Source: Archangium violaceum
GTDB taxonomy: Bacteria > Myxococcota > Myxococcia > Myxococcales > Myxococcaceae
Length of the DNA stretch: 64,000 bases
Assembly (NCBI RefSeq): GCF_016859125.1
Contig: NZ_CP069338.1
Coordinates: 9,675,501 to 9,739,500 of the forward strand
Direction of reading: 5' to 3'
Position numbers and translations under genes: made by a program
The notes under the pieces: generated by a model
What the model was told of the DNA's origin: nothing
The model's input: the letters and a program-made list of their open reading frames with translations, nothing else
Databases searched by the model: none
Shown here: one piece after another, positions 12,502 to 20,886 of the stretch
How the letters are laid out: every line of letters starts with the position of its first letter
How positions within the stretch are numbered: position 1 is the stretch's first letter

Positions 12502-13386
12502 TCAGTCCTGGCGCAGATCGCGGTCCTGGGCGCGGACCCGTTCCAGCACCCGCAGGTCTCTTTCCGTGGGCCCCAGCTCCATGATGAGCCGGCTCACGTC
12601 GTAGAGGACCTCGCCACGCTCGAACACCGGCACCCGGGGTTCGGCGTCCATGTTCAGGTCGTCCAGGGCGCGGTTGTACGCCTTGTCCATCAGCGATCGG
12701 AGCTGGAACGAGTCATAGAGGTTGTACTCGACGAGGAAGCGCAGCGCCTCCACGTCCCCGCGAGCGAGGTACGCGCGCCACAGCAGCACGGCGTCCCACC
12801 CGTTCACGCCCTTCATGTGTGGCGGCCGCGCCAGCCCCAGCTTGTCCTCGATCTCCTTCAGACCGCCACCCATGCCCAACCGCCGGCACACGAAACGCAG
12901 ATCGATGTGCGCGTCCGGCGTCGGGAAGGCCTTGCCGAAGTACTGACGCAGCACCGGCACGTCGAAGCACGAGCCGTTGAACGTCACCCACAGCCGCCGC
13001 TCCGCCATCGCCTCGGGCAGCGCGTCCATGTTGCGGCCCTGGATGAAGACGCGCAGGCCGCCGTCATCGAACAGCGCCACCACCGTGGGCACCTGCTCCT
13101 GCGCGCCGTCCGTTTCGATGTCGAAGTAGACCGCGTCGCGGGAGAACTCGGGGTACAGCCGCCAGTGCTCCCGCGACGGCACCATGGCGGCCAGGCCCTT
13201 CAGGTCGCGCCGTTCGAGGGCCTCGCGTGCCAGCGCCAGACGCCGGCGGGCCCCATCGTCCAGCTTCTGGCCGAGCACCACGCCAGACTGGGGGAAGTCA
13301 TCCCAGGTCTGGATGCCCCGGGCCCACAGATCCTTCTCCTTCCAGGGACCCACGCCCGGAATCAGCTGGAAGGTGCGCCGCAGCAT
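12502..13386 (-). CDS. RNase H-like 3'-5' exonuclease domain protein (YprB type)
   Basis: 294 residues. After an N-terminal helical part (FQLIPGVGPWKEKDLWARG, HhH-like) comes a DEDD-type exonuclease core: VYFDIETDG (first Asp and Glu), TFNGSCFDVPVL, HIDLRFV, and YNLYDSFQL (YxxxD). These match the predicted RNase H-like/YprB family of DnaQ-fold nucleases. The substrate is unknown. The ATG overlaps the TGA of the Nudix gene by one base, so translation is probably coupled. Confidence 0.85.
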   Translation of the reverse strand: MLRRTFQLIPGVGPWKEKDLWARGIQTWDDFPQSGVVLGQKLDDGARRRLALAREALERRDLKGLAAMVPSREHWRLYPEFSRDAVYFDIETDGAQEQVPTVVALFDDGGLRVFIQGRNMDALPEAMAERRLWVTFNGSCFDVPVLRQYFGKAFPTPDAHIDLRFVCRRLGMGGGLKEIEDKLGLARPPHMKGVNGWDAVLLWRAYLARGDVEALRFLVEYNLYDSFQLRSLMDKAYNRALDDLNMDAEPRVPVFERGEVLYDVSRLIMELGPTERDLRVLERVRAQDRDLRQD

Positions 13387-13817
13387 CAGCCCAGCGGACC
13401 CAACCTGCCCGCCACCAGGTCCTCCAGGGGCGGAATGTCCGCCTCGCAGAACGGCAGCGCCTGCATCTCCGCCGGCGTCAGGAACGCCAGGGCGTTCGCC
13501 CCCAGCGTCTTCGGCTCCCCCGACTCCAGCCGGGCCGCGTACAGCACCAGCTCCACCGTCAGGTCCGAATACTCGTGTGTCCCCGCCCATAGCCGCCTCC
13601 CCACGTGGAGCCGCACATCCAGCTCCTCCCGGCACTCCCGAGCAAGCGCCTCCGGCTCGGACTCCCCGGGCTCCACCTTCCCGCCCGGGAATTCCCAGAG
13701 CAGCCCCCGGCTCCCACCCGGCAGCCGCTGCTGCACCAGGAACCGCGAGTCATCCCCGGGCTGGGGGATGAGGGCGGCCACCACGCGGACCGTCCGCTTC
13801 GCCGCCCCCTGCGTCAA
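13386..13817 (-). CDS. Nudix hydrolase (MutT-like)
   Basis: 143 residues with a complete Nudix box, G-x5-E-x7-REUxEE-x-G/D-U: GGKVEPGESEPEAL then ARECREELDV. Nudix enzymes hydrolyse nucleoside diphosphate derivatives; the WEFPGGK before the box resembles MutT/8-oxo-dGTPases, though the true substrate cannot be read from sequence. The TTG start at 13817 overlaps the stop of the BamB-like gene, with GGGAGGAG just upstream; a longer frame exists without a good site. It pairs with an exonuclease-like gene that overlaps its end. Confidence 0.88.
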   Translation of the reverse strand: MTQGAAKRTVRVVAALIPQPGDDSRFLVQQRLPGGSRGLLWEFPGGKVEPGESEPEALARECREELDVRLHVGRRLWAGTHEYSDLTVELVLYAARLESGEPKTLGANALAFLTPAEMQALPFCEADIPPLEDLVAGRLGPLG

Positions 13818-14974
13818 CCGCTCCTCCCGTCCAACCGGAGGGCGTACAGGTAGCCGTTGTTGGACAGCACGTACGCCTTCGTCCCCACCACCCGGGGCGG
13901 AGCCGAGATTCCTTCTCCCGGGTTCCACGCCAGGCGCGATTGGCCCGTGCGCGGGTTCACGAAGAGCAAGGAGCGCTGTGCCGGTACCAGGAGCATCCCC
14001 TTGGCCAACACCGGCTCCATCCCGGCACGTTCCTGGAGGGTTTGCGACCAGATGAGCCTGCCACTGTCCGCCATGTAGGCGTCCAGGCGATCATCCCCCG
14101 TGGCCACCACCACGCCCGCGTGCACCAGCAGCGAGGTGATGCCCTGCGCCACCGAGTTCCACACCACGTCACCCGTCTCGGCGTCGAGCGCGTAGAGGCC
14201 GCCCGCGTACGACGCGGCGTAGACGCGCCCCGATTCGTCCAGCACGGGCTGGGTGTCCACGTCCACGAACTGAGGGACGCCGCTCGGCGCCAGCGACCGC
14301 TCCCACCTCACGCTGCCATCCGTGAGGTCCAACGACACCAGCGTGCCGTCGGAGAAGCCCACCCACGCCGTCTGCTCGCGTACCGCTGGCGCGGATGCCC
14401 GGTGGATGGTGAAGCCGGCCGGTGGATCCCTCCGGTACAGCCACGCCAGCTCGCCCGTGGCCCTCTTCACCGCGAACAGGGTGTCGCTTTGCGAGGCCAC
14501 CAGCAACAGGTCGCCCGCGAGCGCCGGGGCCGTGGCCAGCGCCTCGCCCGCCTCGTACTTCCACTTGAGCTCGCCCGTCTTCCCGTCCAGGGCGTACAGC
14601 ACACCGTCCGTGCCCGGCACATAGACGATGCCTTCGTGTACCGTCGCGCCCGCGTAGAAGCGGTTGCCCACCCGGTAGCGCCAGGCCTCCTGGCCCTCCG
14701 CGCCAAGGCTCCGGACGTAGCCGTCGCGGGTGAGCGCGATGACTCGCTCGTTCTTCGCGTCGTAGGCCGGCTGGGCCAGCTCACGCGGCGCATACTCGAG
14801 CAGCGTGGGGCTGACGAGCTGCGTCCACCAGTCCACCGAGAAGAAATGGTGTGGCGGCTGCACCGGGGCGGAGGTGACCGGGTTGCCGTACACCGGCACC
14901 GTGGTGCATGCACCGAGCAGACCCGCCGCCGCGAGCCCGCCTGCCCAACGTTTCCACCGGCTCGCGGTCCACAT
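13814..14974 (-). CDS. BamB-like PQQ beta-propeller lipoprotein
   Basis: 386 residues. A lipoprotein signal (AAAGLLGAC, Cys23) is followed by repeated PQQ-type blades: GVLYALDGKTGELKWKY, DTLFAVKRATGELAWLY, GTLVSLDLTDGSVRWER, GGLYALDAETGDVVWN. BamB is the outer-membrane lipoprotein scaffold of the BAM complex that inserts beta-barrels. The gene lies next to a YfgM-like gene and der, the same neighbourhood as yfgM-bamB-der in gammaproteobacteria, which supports the assignment. A different periplasmic PQQ propeller is possible. Confidence 0.8.
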   Translation of the reverse strand: MWTASRWKRWAGGLAAAGLLGACTTVPVYGNPVTSAPVQPPHHFFSVDWWTQLVSPTLLEYAPRELAQPAYDAKNERVIALTRDGYVRSLGAEGQEAWRYRVGNRFYAGATVHEGIVYVPGTDGVLYALDGKTGELKWKYEAGEALATAPALAGDLLLVASQSDTLFAVKRATGELAWLYRRDPPAGFTIHRASAPAVREQTAWVGFSDGTLVSLDLTDGSVRWERSLAPSGVPQFVDVDTQPVLDESGRVYAASYAGGLYALDAETGDVVWNSVAQGITSLLVHAGVVVATGDDRLDAYMADSGRLIWSQTLQERAGMEPVLAKGMLLVPAQRSLLFVNPRTGQSRLAWNPGEGISAPPRVVGTKAYVLSNNGYLYALRLDGRSG

Positions 14975-14984
14975 AGGTCAGCGT

Positions 14985-15794
14985 CTACCCCGCGTCCTGC
15001 GCCTGGTTGGCCGCCGGCGCCGTCTTCGGCTCGGGCACCTTCACGCCCTGGGCCGCGAGCACCGCCAACCGCTCGGTCGCCAGCCGCCCCGCCGCCGTGT
15101 TCGGCTGGGAGGACTTCAGATCCGCCAGCATCTGCGCCGCCTCGTCCTTCTTGCCCTGCGCCACGAGGATGCGCGCCTGGTGGTACTGCCCCATGCCCTG
15201 GAGGAACTCGCCCGACTCCACCTTCGCCATCTCCTGGAAGGCCGCGAGCGCCTGATCCAACTGCCCCTTCGCCTCATGGGCGTAGCCCTGACCCTCGTAG
15301 GCCGAGGCCGTCAGCGGATCCTTCTTGTCGGCGTCCCGGATGTACTCGCCGAAGGAGGCCAGCGCCCCGTCGTAGTCCCCCAGCCGGTACTGGGCCTTGC
15401 CCAGCGGCAGCGCCGCCGTCACCGCGGCCTCCGTGCCCTTGTGCGCCGCGCGGAAGTCCGAGAGCGACTTGACGATGGCCTCGTCCTTCTCCCTGTCGGA
15501 CTTGAAGGGCGGATCCTCTCCCTGCAGCGGCTGCAACTGCTCCGTGCTGGCGATCACCGGCCGATCCAGCACCTGGAGCGCCTGGCCCAGCTGCTTGGAG
15601 GCCTTCTCCTCGCCTCGGTTGGAGAAGTAGTGCACCAGCGCGGCGATCAGTCCGCCCACGATGATCACGGCCACCGCGGCGCCAATCAGCTGCCGCCGCT
15701 TCTCCAGCCAGTCGCTCGCCTCGGCGCCATACAGCTGGAAGGCATCCGGAGCACGGAGCTCCTGCTTCGTCATCTTCTCGGACTTCTCGGCCAC
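14985..15794 (-). CDS. YfgM-like membrane-anchored TPR protein
   Basis: 269 residues: a short cytoplasmic start, one transmembrane helix (about 33-55, RRQLIGAAVAVIIVGGLIAAL), then periplasmic tetratricopeptide-like helices (LGKAQYRLGDYDGALASFGEY; QGQGYAHEAKGQLDQAL). This is the plan of YfgM, an ancillary SecYEG/periplasmic chaperone partner encoded beside bamB. Many myxobacterial TPR proteins look similar, so the name is a context-based inference. GTG 15794 starts MAEKSEKMTKQEL; a TTG 39 bases upstream is less likely. Confidence 0.75.
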   Translation of the reverse strand: MAEKSEKMTKQELRAPDAFQLYGAEASDWLEKRRQLIGAAVAVIIVGGLIAALVHYFSNRGEEKASKQLGQALQVLDRPVIASTEQLQPLQGEDPPFKSDREKDEAIVKSLSDFRAAHKGTEAAVTAALPLGKAQYRLGDYDGALASFGEYIRDADKKDPLTASAYEGQGYAHEAKGQLDQALAAFQEMAKVESGEFLQGMGQYHQARILVAQGKKDEAAQMLADLKSSQPNTAAGRLATERLAVLAAQGVKVPEPKTAPAANQAQDAG

Positions 15795-15873
15795 GGTGGT
15801 TCGCACCTCTCTCGGGGGTCGAAGGGCGCGCAATCTACGGAGCGCGCACCCACAGTGTCAACGCGGACGGCCC

Positions 15874-17337
15874 TCAATGCTTCCCGGCCAGCTTGGGCTT
15901 CTTCCTCGCCGCGCGCTTGGCCTGGCCCGGCCGCTCCCGGAACAGCATCCGGATGGGCACCCGCAGGTCGAACGTCTTGCGCAGCTGGTTGGTGAGGTAG
16001 CGCTTGTACATGTCCGGCACCCCGTCCGGCCGGTTGCACGTGAGCGCGAAGGTGGGAGGTGCCGTACCCACCTGGGCCATGTAGTACACCCGGAGTGGCC
16101 CTCGTCCCACGATGGGTGCCGGGTGGTTCTCCTCGATGTGCTTGAGCAGCCGGTTGAGCTGCGGGGTGGGCGCCCGGTAGCGGAACTGGTCCGCCAGCTC
16201 CACCGCCAGCTCCAGCACCTTCTCCACCTTCGAGCCATTCAGCGCCGAGGTGAACACGATGGGCGCGTACCCCACGAACTTCAGCGCGTGCTTGAGCTCC
16301 TCGCGGAAGATCTCCTGCTTGCGCTGATCCGTGCTGATCAAATCCCACTTGTTCACCACGATGACCAGCGCGCGGCCCTTCTCCTCGGCGATACCGGCCA
16401 GCTTGGCGTCCTGGTCCACCGCCGGCTCCGTGGCGTCCATCAACAGCACCGCCACGTCGCTGCGCTCCATCGCCTTGAGCGCCGCCACCACCGAGAACTT
16501 CTCCAGCCGGTGGGCGATCGTCTTCTTGCGCCGGATACCCGCGGTGTCCGTGAGGATCACCTGCCGGTCCTTGTACTTGAGCTCCGAGTCGATCGGATCG
16601 CGCGTGGTCCCCGGCACCTCACTGGCCACCACCCGCTTCTCCTTCAGCAGCGCGTTGACCAGGGTGCTCTTGCCCACATTGGGCCGGCCAATGATGGCCA
16701 CCCGAATGGGACGCTCCTCCTCCTCCTCGGCGGGCGCCTCCTCCGTCCCCTCCTCCGTCCCCTCCTCCTCCCCCCGCTCCGCGCGCTCCTCGGCCTCGGC
16801 GGCCTTCTTCCGGGCCTCGAGCTCCTCCGGAGACAGGGGCGGCAGCTTGCCCACCACCGTCTCCATCATCGAGCCCACGCCCAGGCCGTGCTCGGCCGAG
16901 ATGGGGAACACATCACCCAGGCCCAGCCGGAAGAACTCGGCGGCGTGCGCCTGGAGGGACTGCGACTCGCTGTCCAGCTTGTTGGCGGCCACCACCACCG
17001 GCTTGCCGCTCTGGCGCAGGTAGGAGGCCACCTCCTGATCCGCGGATGTCAGCCCGGCACGGGCGTCCGTTACGAAGATGATGGCGTCACACTCCTCCAC
17101 CGCCAGCTGCGCCTGCTCGCGCACCTGCTGCAGCAGGGAGTCCTTCTCCCCGGGCACGAAACCGCCCGTGTCGATGATGGTGAGCTCCCGGCCCTCGTAC
17201 TCCACGTCCCAGTACTGCCGGTCGCGGGTGACTCCGGGGATGTCCTCCACCAGGGCGATGCGACGCCGGGCGAGGCGATTGAAAAGCGTGGACTTGCCCA
17301 CATTGGGGCGACCCACGATGGCGACCAAAGGCTTCAT
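15874..17337 (-). CDS. der: ribosome biogenesis GTPase Der (EngA)
   Basis: 487 residues with two tandem G domains and a C-terminal KH-like domain. Each G domain has GRPNVGKST and a DT(A/G)G motif (DTGGF; DTAGI), and NKxD appears as NKLD and NKWD. Der binds the 50S subunit and is required for its assembly. The linker between G domains is a Glu-rich stretch of about 30 residues (around 188-216), which accounts for the extra length over the usual ~440-450. It starts 12 bases after era stops, so they are probably co-transcribed. Confidence 0.96.
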   Translation of the reverse strand: MKPLVAIVGRPNVGKSTLFNRLARRRIALVEDIPGVTRDRQYWDVEYEGRELTIIDTGGFVPGEKDSLLQQVREQAQLAVEECDAIIFVTDARAGLTSADQEVASYLRQSGKPVVVAANKLDSESQSLQAHAAEFFRLGLGDVFPISAEHGLGVGSMMETVVGKLPPLSPEELEARKKAAEAEERAERGEEEGTEEGTEEAPAEEEEERPIRVAIIGRPNVGKSTLVNALLKEKRVVASEVPGTTRDPIDSELKYKDRQVILTDTAGIRRKKTIAHRLEKFSVVAALKAMERSDVAVLLMDATEPAVDQDAKLAGIAEEKGRALVIVVNKWDLISTDQRKQEIFREELKHALKFVGYAPIVFTSALNGSKVEKVLELAVELADQFRYRAPTPQLNRLLKHIEENHPAPIVGRGPLRVYYMAQVGTAPPTFALTCNRPDGVPDMYKRYLTNQLRKTFDLRVPIRMLFRERPGQAKRAARKKPKLAGKH

Positions 17338-17348
17338 GCACGTACTTC

Positions 17349-18290
17349 CTACTCGTAACCGAGCTTCTTGAGGCCCTCGGGACGCTCGCTCCAGCGAGGC
17401 TCCACCCGGACCCGTAGCGAGAGGTACACGTGCGCCCCCAGCAACCGCTGGATGGATTTGCGCGCGTCCGTCCCGATCGTCTTCAGCATCTGCCCTTGTT
17501 TCCCGATGATGATGGCCTTCTGGCTGTCACGCTCCACGTAGATGGAGGCGGCAATCCGGATGAGGCCCGCCAGCTTTCCGGGGGGCGTTCCAGGCGGCGG
17601 CTCGCGCTCGGACTCGTCGAAGAAGTCCACCAGCACCGCCGTGGAGTACGGAATCTCCTGCCGGCAGTGCCGCAGCACCTGCTCGCGGATGTACTCCGCC
17701 ACCAGCGTCTTCTCCGCCTGATCCGTCAGCACGTCCTCGGGAAAGAGCGGCTCTCCCTCGGGCAGATGCTGGAGCACCGCCTGGAAGAGATTCTCCACCC
17801 CGTCGTCCTCCTTCGCGGAGATGGGCACCACCTCGGCGAAGGGGAATTCCCTGCGGTACAGGTCGATGAGCGGCAGCAGCACCGGCTTGGGCACCGTGTC
17901 GATCTTGTTGATGACCAGGAAGGTGGGCTTGCCCGCCTTCTGCAGTCGCTCGAGGATGAACCGGTTGCCCGGCCCCACCTCGGGCTTGTCCGCGCCCGTC
18001 GGCTCGACGACGAAGAGGACCAGGTCCACCTCGTCCGCCGCCTGGAGGGCCACGTCCACCATGTAACGGTTGAGCTCGCCCTTGGCCTGGTGGATGCCGG
18101 GCGTGTCGAGGAAGGCCACCTGCCCCTCCGGCCGCGTCACCACGCCCAGAATCCGGTTCCGGGTGGTCTGCGGCTTCGGAGAGACGATGGCGAGCTTCTC
18201 GCCAGTCAGTTGATTGAGCAGCGTGCTCTTGCCCACGTTGGGACGACCAATGAGCGCGGCGAACCCGCTGCGGTGTGTCTTTTGGGCCAT
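17349..18290 (-). CDS. era: GTPase Era
   Basis: 313 residues. The N-terminal G domain has LIGRPNVGKSTLLN, FLDTPGIHQAKGELNRYM, and NKIDTVPK. The C-terminal KH domain, which binds the 3' end of 16S rRNA, has IYVERDSQKAIIIGKQGQ and RLLGAHVYLSLRVRV. Era works in 30S maturation. rnc lies two genes upstream on the same strand; the rnc-era link is widely conserved, here interrupted by a cyclophilin gene. Confidence 0.96.
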   Translation of the reverse strand: MAQKTHRSGFAALIGRPNVGKSTLLNQLTGEKLAIVSPKPQTTRNRILGVVTRPEGQVAFLDTPGIHQAKGELNRYMVDVALQAADEVDLVLFVVEPTGADKPEVGPGNRFILERLQKAGKPTFLVINKIDTVPKPVLLPLIDLYRREFPFAEVVPISAKEDDGVENLFQAVLQHLPEGEPLFPEDVLTDQAEKTLVAEYIREQVLRHCRQEIPYSTAVLVDFFDESEREPPPGTPPGKLAGLIRIAASIYVERDSQKAIIIGKQGQMLKTIGTDARKSIQRLLGAHVYLSLRVRVEPRWSERPEGLKKLGYE

Positions 18291-18319
18291 CTAGGTGCTT
18301 CGAAGGTCGAAGGTGATCA

Positions 18320-18342
18320 GGAGTCCCCTCCGCGGGGACTCC
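18320..18342. terminator. short hairpin between the cyclophilin gene and era
   Basis: GGAGTCCCC and GGGGACTCC form a 9-bp stem with a 5-base loop in the 141-bp gap. There is no T run on the minus strand, so it could weaken read-through from the cyclophilin gene into era or simply stabilise the mRNA end. Confidence 0.5.
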
Positions 18343-18431
18343 CCGGAACTACTCGGAACGACATAGAACATCTGACCCGCCGTGAACCCTCCCAGGCAGG
18401 CGAGCAACCGCCTCCAGGGTGGCTGCGGGGC

Positions 18432-18989
18432 CTAGGCCGGTGCGGAGGTAGAGATGGTCAGCTTGTTGATGCGCACATCGGTGCGCGGCCGATCGCCCGC
18501 GCCCTTGGGAATCTCGTTCGCGATGCGGTCGGCGATGTCCTGGCCCTTCACGACCTCACCGAAGATGGTGTGCCGGTTGTTGAGGTGCGGCGTCGGCACC
18601 ACGGTGATGAAGAACTGGCTGCCGTTGGTGTTGGGGCCGGCGTTGGCCATGGCCAGCAAGCCCTTCCTGTCGAAACGACGGCCGCTCTGGAACTCATCCT
18701 TGAACTTGTACCCCGGCCCGCCAATGCCCTGGCCGAGCGGATCCCCACCCTGAATCATGAAGTTCGCGATGCAGCGGTGGAAGATCGTCCCGTCGTAGAG
18801 CGGCTTGCCCGTCATGCGCTCGCGCGTGGCCGGGTGCGTCCACTCCTTCTCGCCCGTGGCGAGCCCCACGAAGTTCTCCACCGTCTCCGGCGCGTCCTTC
18901 GGGAAGAGCTTCACGACAATCTGCCCCTCCGTGGTGTCGAAGGTGGCGTAGAGCTCCTTGCCCGCACGCGCCTCATCCATCATTCCCAT
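18432..18989 (-). CDS. peptidyl-prolyl cis-trans isomerase, cyclophilin type
   Basis: 185 residues without a signal peptide, so cytosolic. Cyclophilin core motifs: FHRCIANFMIQGGDP (contains the catalytic Arg position region), LAMANAGPNTNGSQFFIT, and HTIFGEVVKGQDI. It catalyses cis-trans isomerisation of X-Pro bonds during folding. ATG 18989 follows GGGAGG by six bases. It sits between rnc and era on the same strand. Confidence 0.95.
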   Translation of the reverse strand: MGMMDEARAGKELYATFDTTEGQIVVKLFPKDAPETVENFVGLATGEKEWTHPATRERMTGKPLYDGTIFHRCIANFMIQGGDPLGQGIGGPGYKFKDEFQSGRRFDRKGLLAMANAGPNTNGSQFFITVVPTPHLNNRHTIFGEVVKGQDIADRIANEIPKGAGDRPRTDVRINKLTISTSAPA

Positions 18990-19062
18990 GGCTGCCTCCC
19001 TTGGGTCCAAACCCACTAAGGCGCGGGACCTTATTCCCCGACCCCAGGGCGGCCAAGCAGTT

Positions 19063-19836
19063 TCAGGCCGGGGTGTCGTCCTTCAGACCTGGAGCGGGTA
19101 CCGGAGCCACCCCCTGCCCCGGCTTTTCCCCTCGATCCAGCCACTCCAGGGCGGCGTGGGCGGCGGTCTGCTCCGCGTCCTTCTTGCTGCGGCCGGTGGC
19201 CCGGGCATACACGTCCGGGCCCAGCACCACCTCCACCTCGAAGATCTTCTCGTGGTCGGGGCCCGTCTCGGAGACGATCTGGTAGCGCGGCGTCAGCTTC
19301 AGGCGCTCCTGCGCCGCCTCCTGCAGCTTCGTCTTGTAGTCCTGCCGGCCGAGCGCCTGCGCCACGCCCTCCAGCGCCTCCGAGAAGTGCCGGTCCACCA
19401 GCGCCATCACCGGCTCCAGCCCGGAGCCCAGGTACATGGCGGCGAAGACGGCCTCCAGCGCGTTGGCCAGCAGCGAGCTCTTCTCCCGGCCGCCACTCAG
19501 CTCCTCGCCCCGCCCCAACTGGAGCAGCTCGCCCAGCCCCAGCCGACGGGCGATGCGCGAGAGGCCCTCCTCGTTGACGATGCGGGCGCGCAACGGCGTG
19601 AGCTCCCCCTCCTTCATCTGGGGAAAGCGCTCCATCAGCCGGTGGCCCACGGCCAGGTTCAGCACCGCGTCCCCGAGGAACTCCAGTCGCTCGTTGTCCT
19701 GGAATCCCTCGCCCCGGTGCTCGTTGATCCAACTCTTGTGTGTCAGCGCGGTGAGGGCCAGCTCGGGACGGGTGAACGTCGTCCCCAGCCGCTCCTCCAG
19801 GGCCTTCACTCGCTCGGAGGGTTGAAGGGTCGCCAC
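19063..19836 (-). CDS. rnc: ribonuclease III
   Basis: 257 residues. The RNase III domain (1-155) has the signature QDNERLEFLGDAVLNL at 47-62, containing the catalytic Glu/Asp, and the helix with SSLLANALEAVFAAMYL. The dsRNA-binding domain begins at about 165 (DYKTKLQEAAQERLKLTPRY) and ends KDAEQTAAHAALEWL. It cuts double-stranded RNA, including rRNA precursors. The start is GTG 19836, just after the meaB stop (19842); the longer open frame upstream overlaps meaB and has no family similarity. Confidence 0.95.
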   Translation of the reverse strand: MATLQPSERVKALEERLGTTFTRPELALTALTHKSWINEHRGEGFQDNERLEFLGDAVLNLAVGHRLMERFPQMKEGELTPLRARIVNEEGLSRIARRLGLGELLQLGRGEELSGGREKSSLLANALEAVFAAMYLGSGLEPVMALVDRHFSEALEGVAQALGRQDYKTKLQEAAQERLKLTPRYQIVSETGPDHEKIFEVEVVLGPDVYARATGRSKKDAEQTAAHAALEWLDRGEKPGQGVAPVPAPGLKDDTPA

Positions 19837-19841
19837 GGCCT

Positions 19842-20882
19842 CTACTCCGCGAGCTGGCTCGCGAGCTCCTCGGCGAGCGCGTAGGGATCCGCCTGACGCT
19901 CGGCGATGCGCCCGGCCACCTCGTCCAGCTGGCCCCGCTCCCGCTCGAGACGCGACAGCGCGCTCTTGAGCAGCCGCTCGCGCAGCAGGGCCACGAATTG
20001 CGCCGCCGCACGGGTGCGCTCCTTCGTCTTGCGCTGGCCCGTCTCCTCCAGGAAGGCGCGGTGCTCGTCGATGTTCTTCACCAGGTCGGCCACCCCCTGA
20101 TCCCTCGCGGCCACCACCTTGAGGATGGGCGGCTCCCACTCCCGGGGACCCGCGGGCTCCTCCACGTGCGTGCCCTCGGCCTTGGCGCGCACCATCCGGT
20201 GGTGGGCGTCATGGTCCATGGGCGGCGCCTTCACCGCGTGGCGCAGCTCCAACATCATCCGCAGCTCGCGCACCACCCGGTCCGCCCCGTCCAGGTCGGC
20301 CTTGTTCACCACGAAGATGTCCGCCACCTCGAGGATGCCGGCCTTGATCGCCTGGATGTCATCGCCCATGCCCGGCACCGTCACCACCAGCGTGGTGTGC
20401 GCCATCTGCGCGATGTCGATCTCGTCCTGCCCCACGCCCACCGTCTCCACGATGATGACGTCGCGCCCCATGGCGTCCATCACCCGGATGCAGTCGCCCG
20501 TGGCGCGCGACAGGCCGCCCAGGTGCCCGCGCGTGGCCAGCGAGCGGATGAAGACGCCCGGGTCCGTCGCGTGGTCCTGCATGCGGATGCGATCGCCCAG
20601 GATGGCGCCGCCGGTGAACGGGCTCGTCGGGTCCACCGCGATGACGCCCACCGTCCTGCCCGCCTTGCGCAGGTGGGCGATGAGCCGATCCGTCAGCGTG
20701 GACTTGCCCGCTCCCGGCGAGCCGGTGATACCGATGATGTAGGCCCGCCCCGTCTTGGGGAACAGCTCGCGCAGGGCCTCCGTGGCCTCCGGCTCGCCAT
20801 CGTCGATGTTGCGCATCAGGCGCGACGCGGCCCGCACATCGCCCTGCAGAACCCTCTGGGACAGACTCGCCTTCGTTGCCAA
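19842..20882 (-). CDS. meaB: methylmalonyl-CoA mutase-associated GTPase MeaB
   Basis: 346 residues. G-domain motifs: GITGSPGAGKSTLTDRLI (Walker A), VIAVDPTSPFTGGAILGDRIRM, IVETVGVGQDEIDI, and NKADLDGADRVV. MeaB/MMAA guards adenosylcobalamin-dependent methylmalonyl-CoA mutase and helps cofactor loading and repair. The C-terminal dimerisation arm is present. The mutase genes are not in the window, but an acyl-CoA carboxylase subunit and an acyl-CoA dehydrogenase lie upstream on the same strand, fitting propionyl-CoA/methylmalonyl-CoA metabolism. Confidence 0.94.
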   Translation of the reverse strand: MATKASLSQRVLQGDVRAASRLMRNIDDGEPEATEALRELFPKTGRAYIIGITGSPGAGKSTLTDRLIAHLRKAGRTVGVIAVDPTSPFTGGAILGDRIRMQDHATDPGVFIRSLATRGHLGGLSRATGDCIRVMDAMGRDVIIVETVGVGQDEIDIAQMAHTTLVVTVPGMGDDIQAIKAGILEVADIFVVNKADLDGADRVVRELRMMLELRHAVKAPPMDHDAHHRMVRAKAEGTHVEEPAGPREWEPPILKVVAARDQGVADLVKNIDEHRAFLEETGQRKTKERTRAAAQFVALLRERLLKSALSRLERERGQLDEVAGRIAERQADPYALAEELASQLAE

Positions 20883-20886
20883 ACCC

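Noticed and set aside
12337-14055. A 572-codon open frame on the plus strand
   Set aside because: Antisense to the RNase H-like, Nudix and BamB-like genes, all of which show family motifs.
16720-16810. Glu-rich repeats inside der taken as a possible slippage repeat or frameshift
   Set aside because: The frame is intact and both G domains and the KH-like domain are complete; acidic linkers between Der G domains vary in length.
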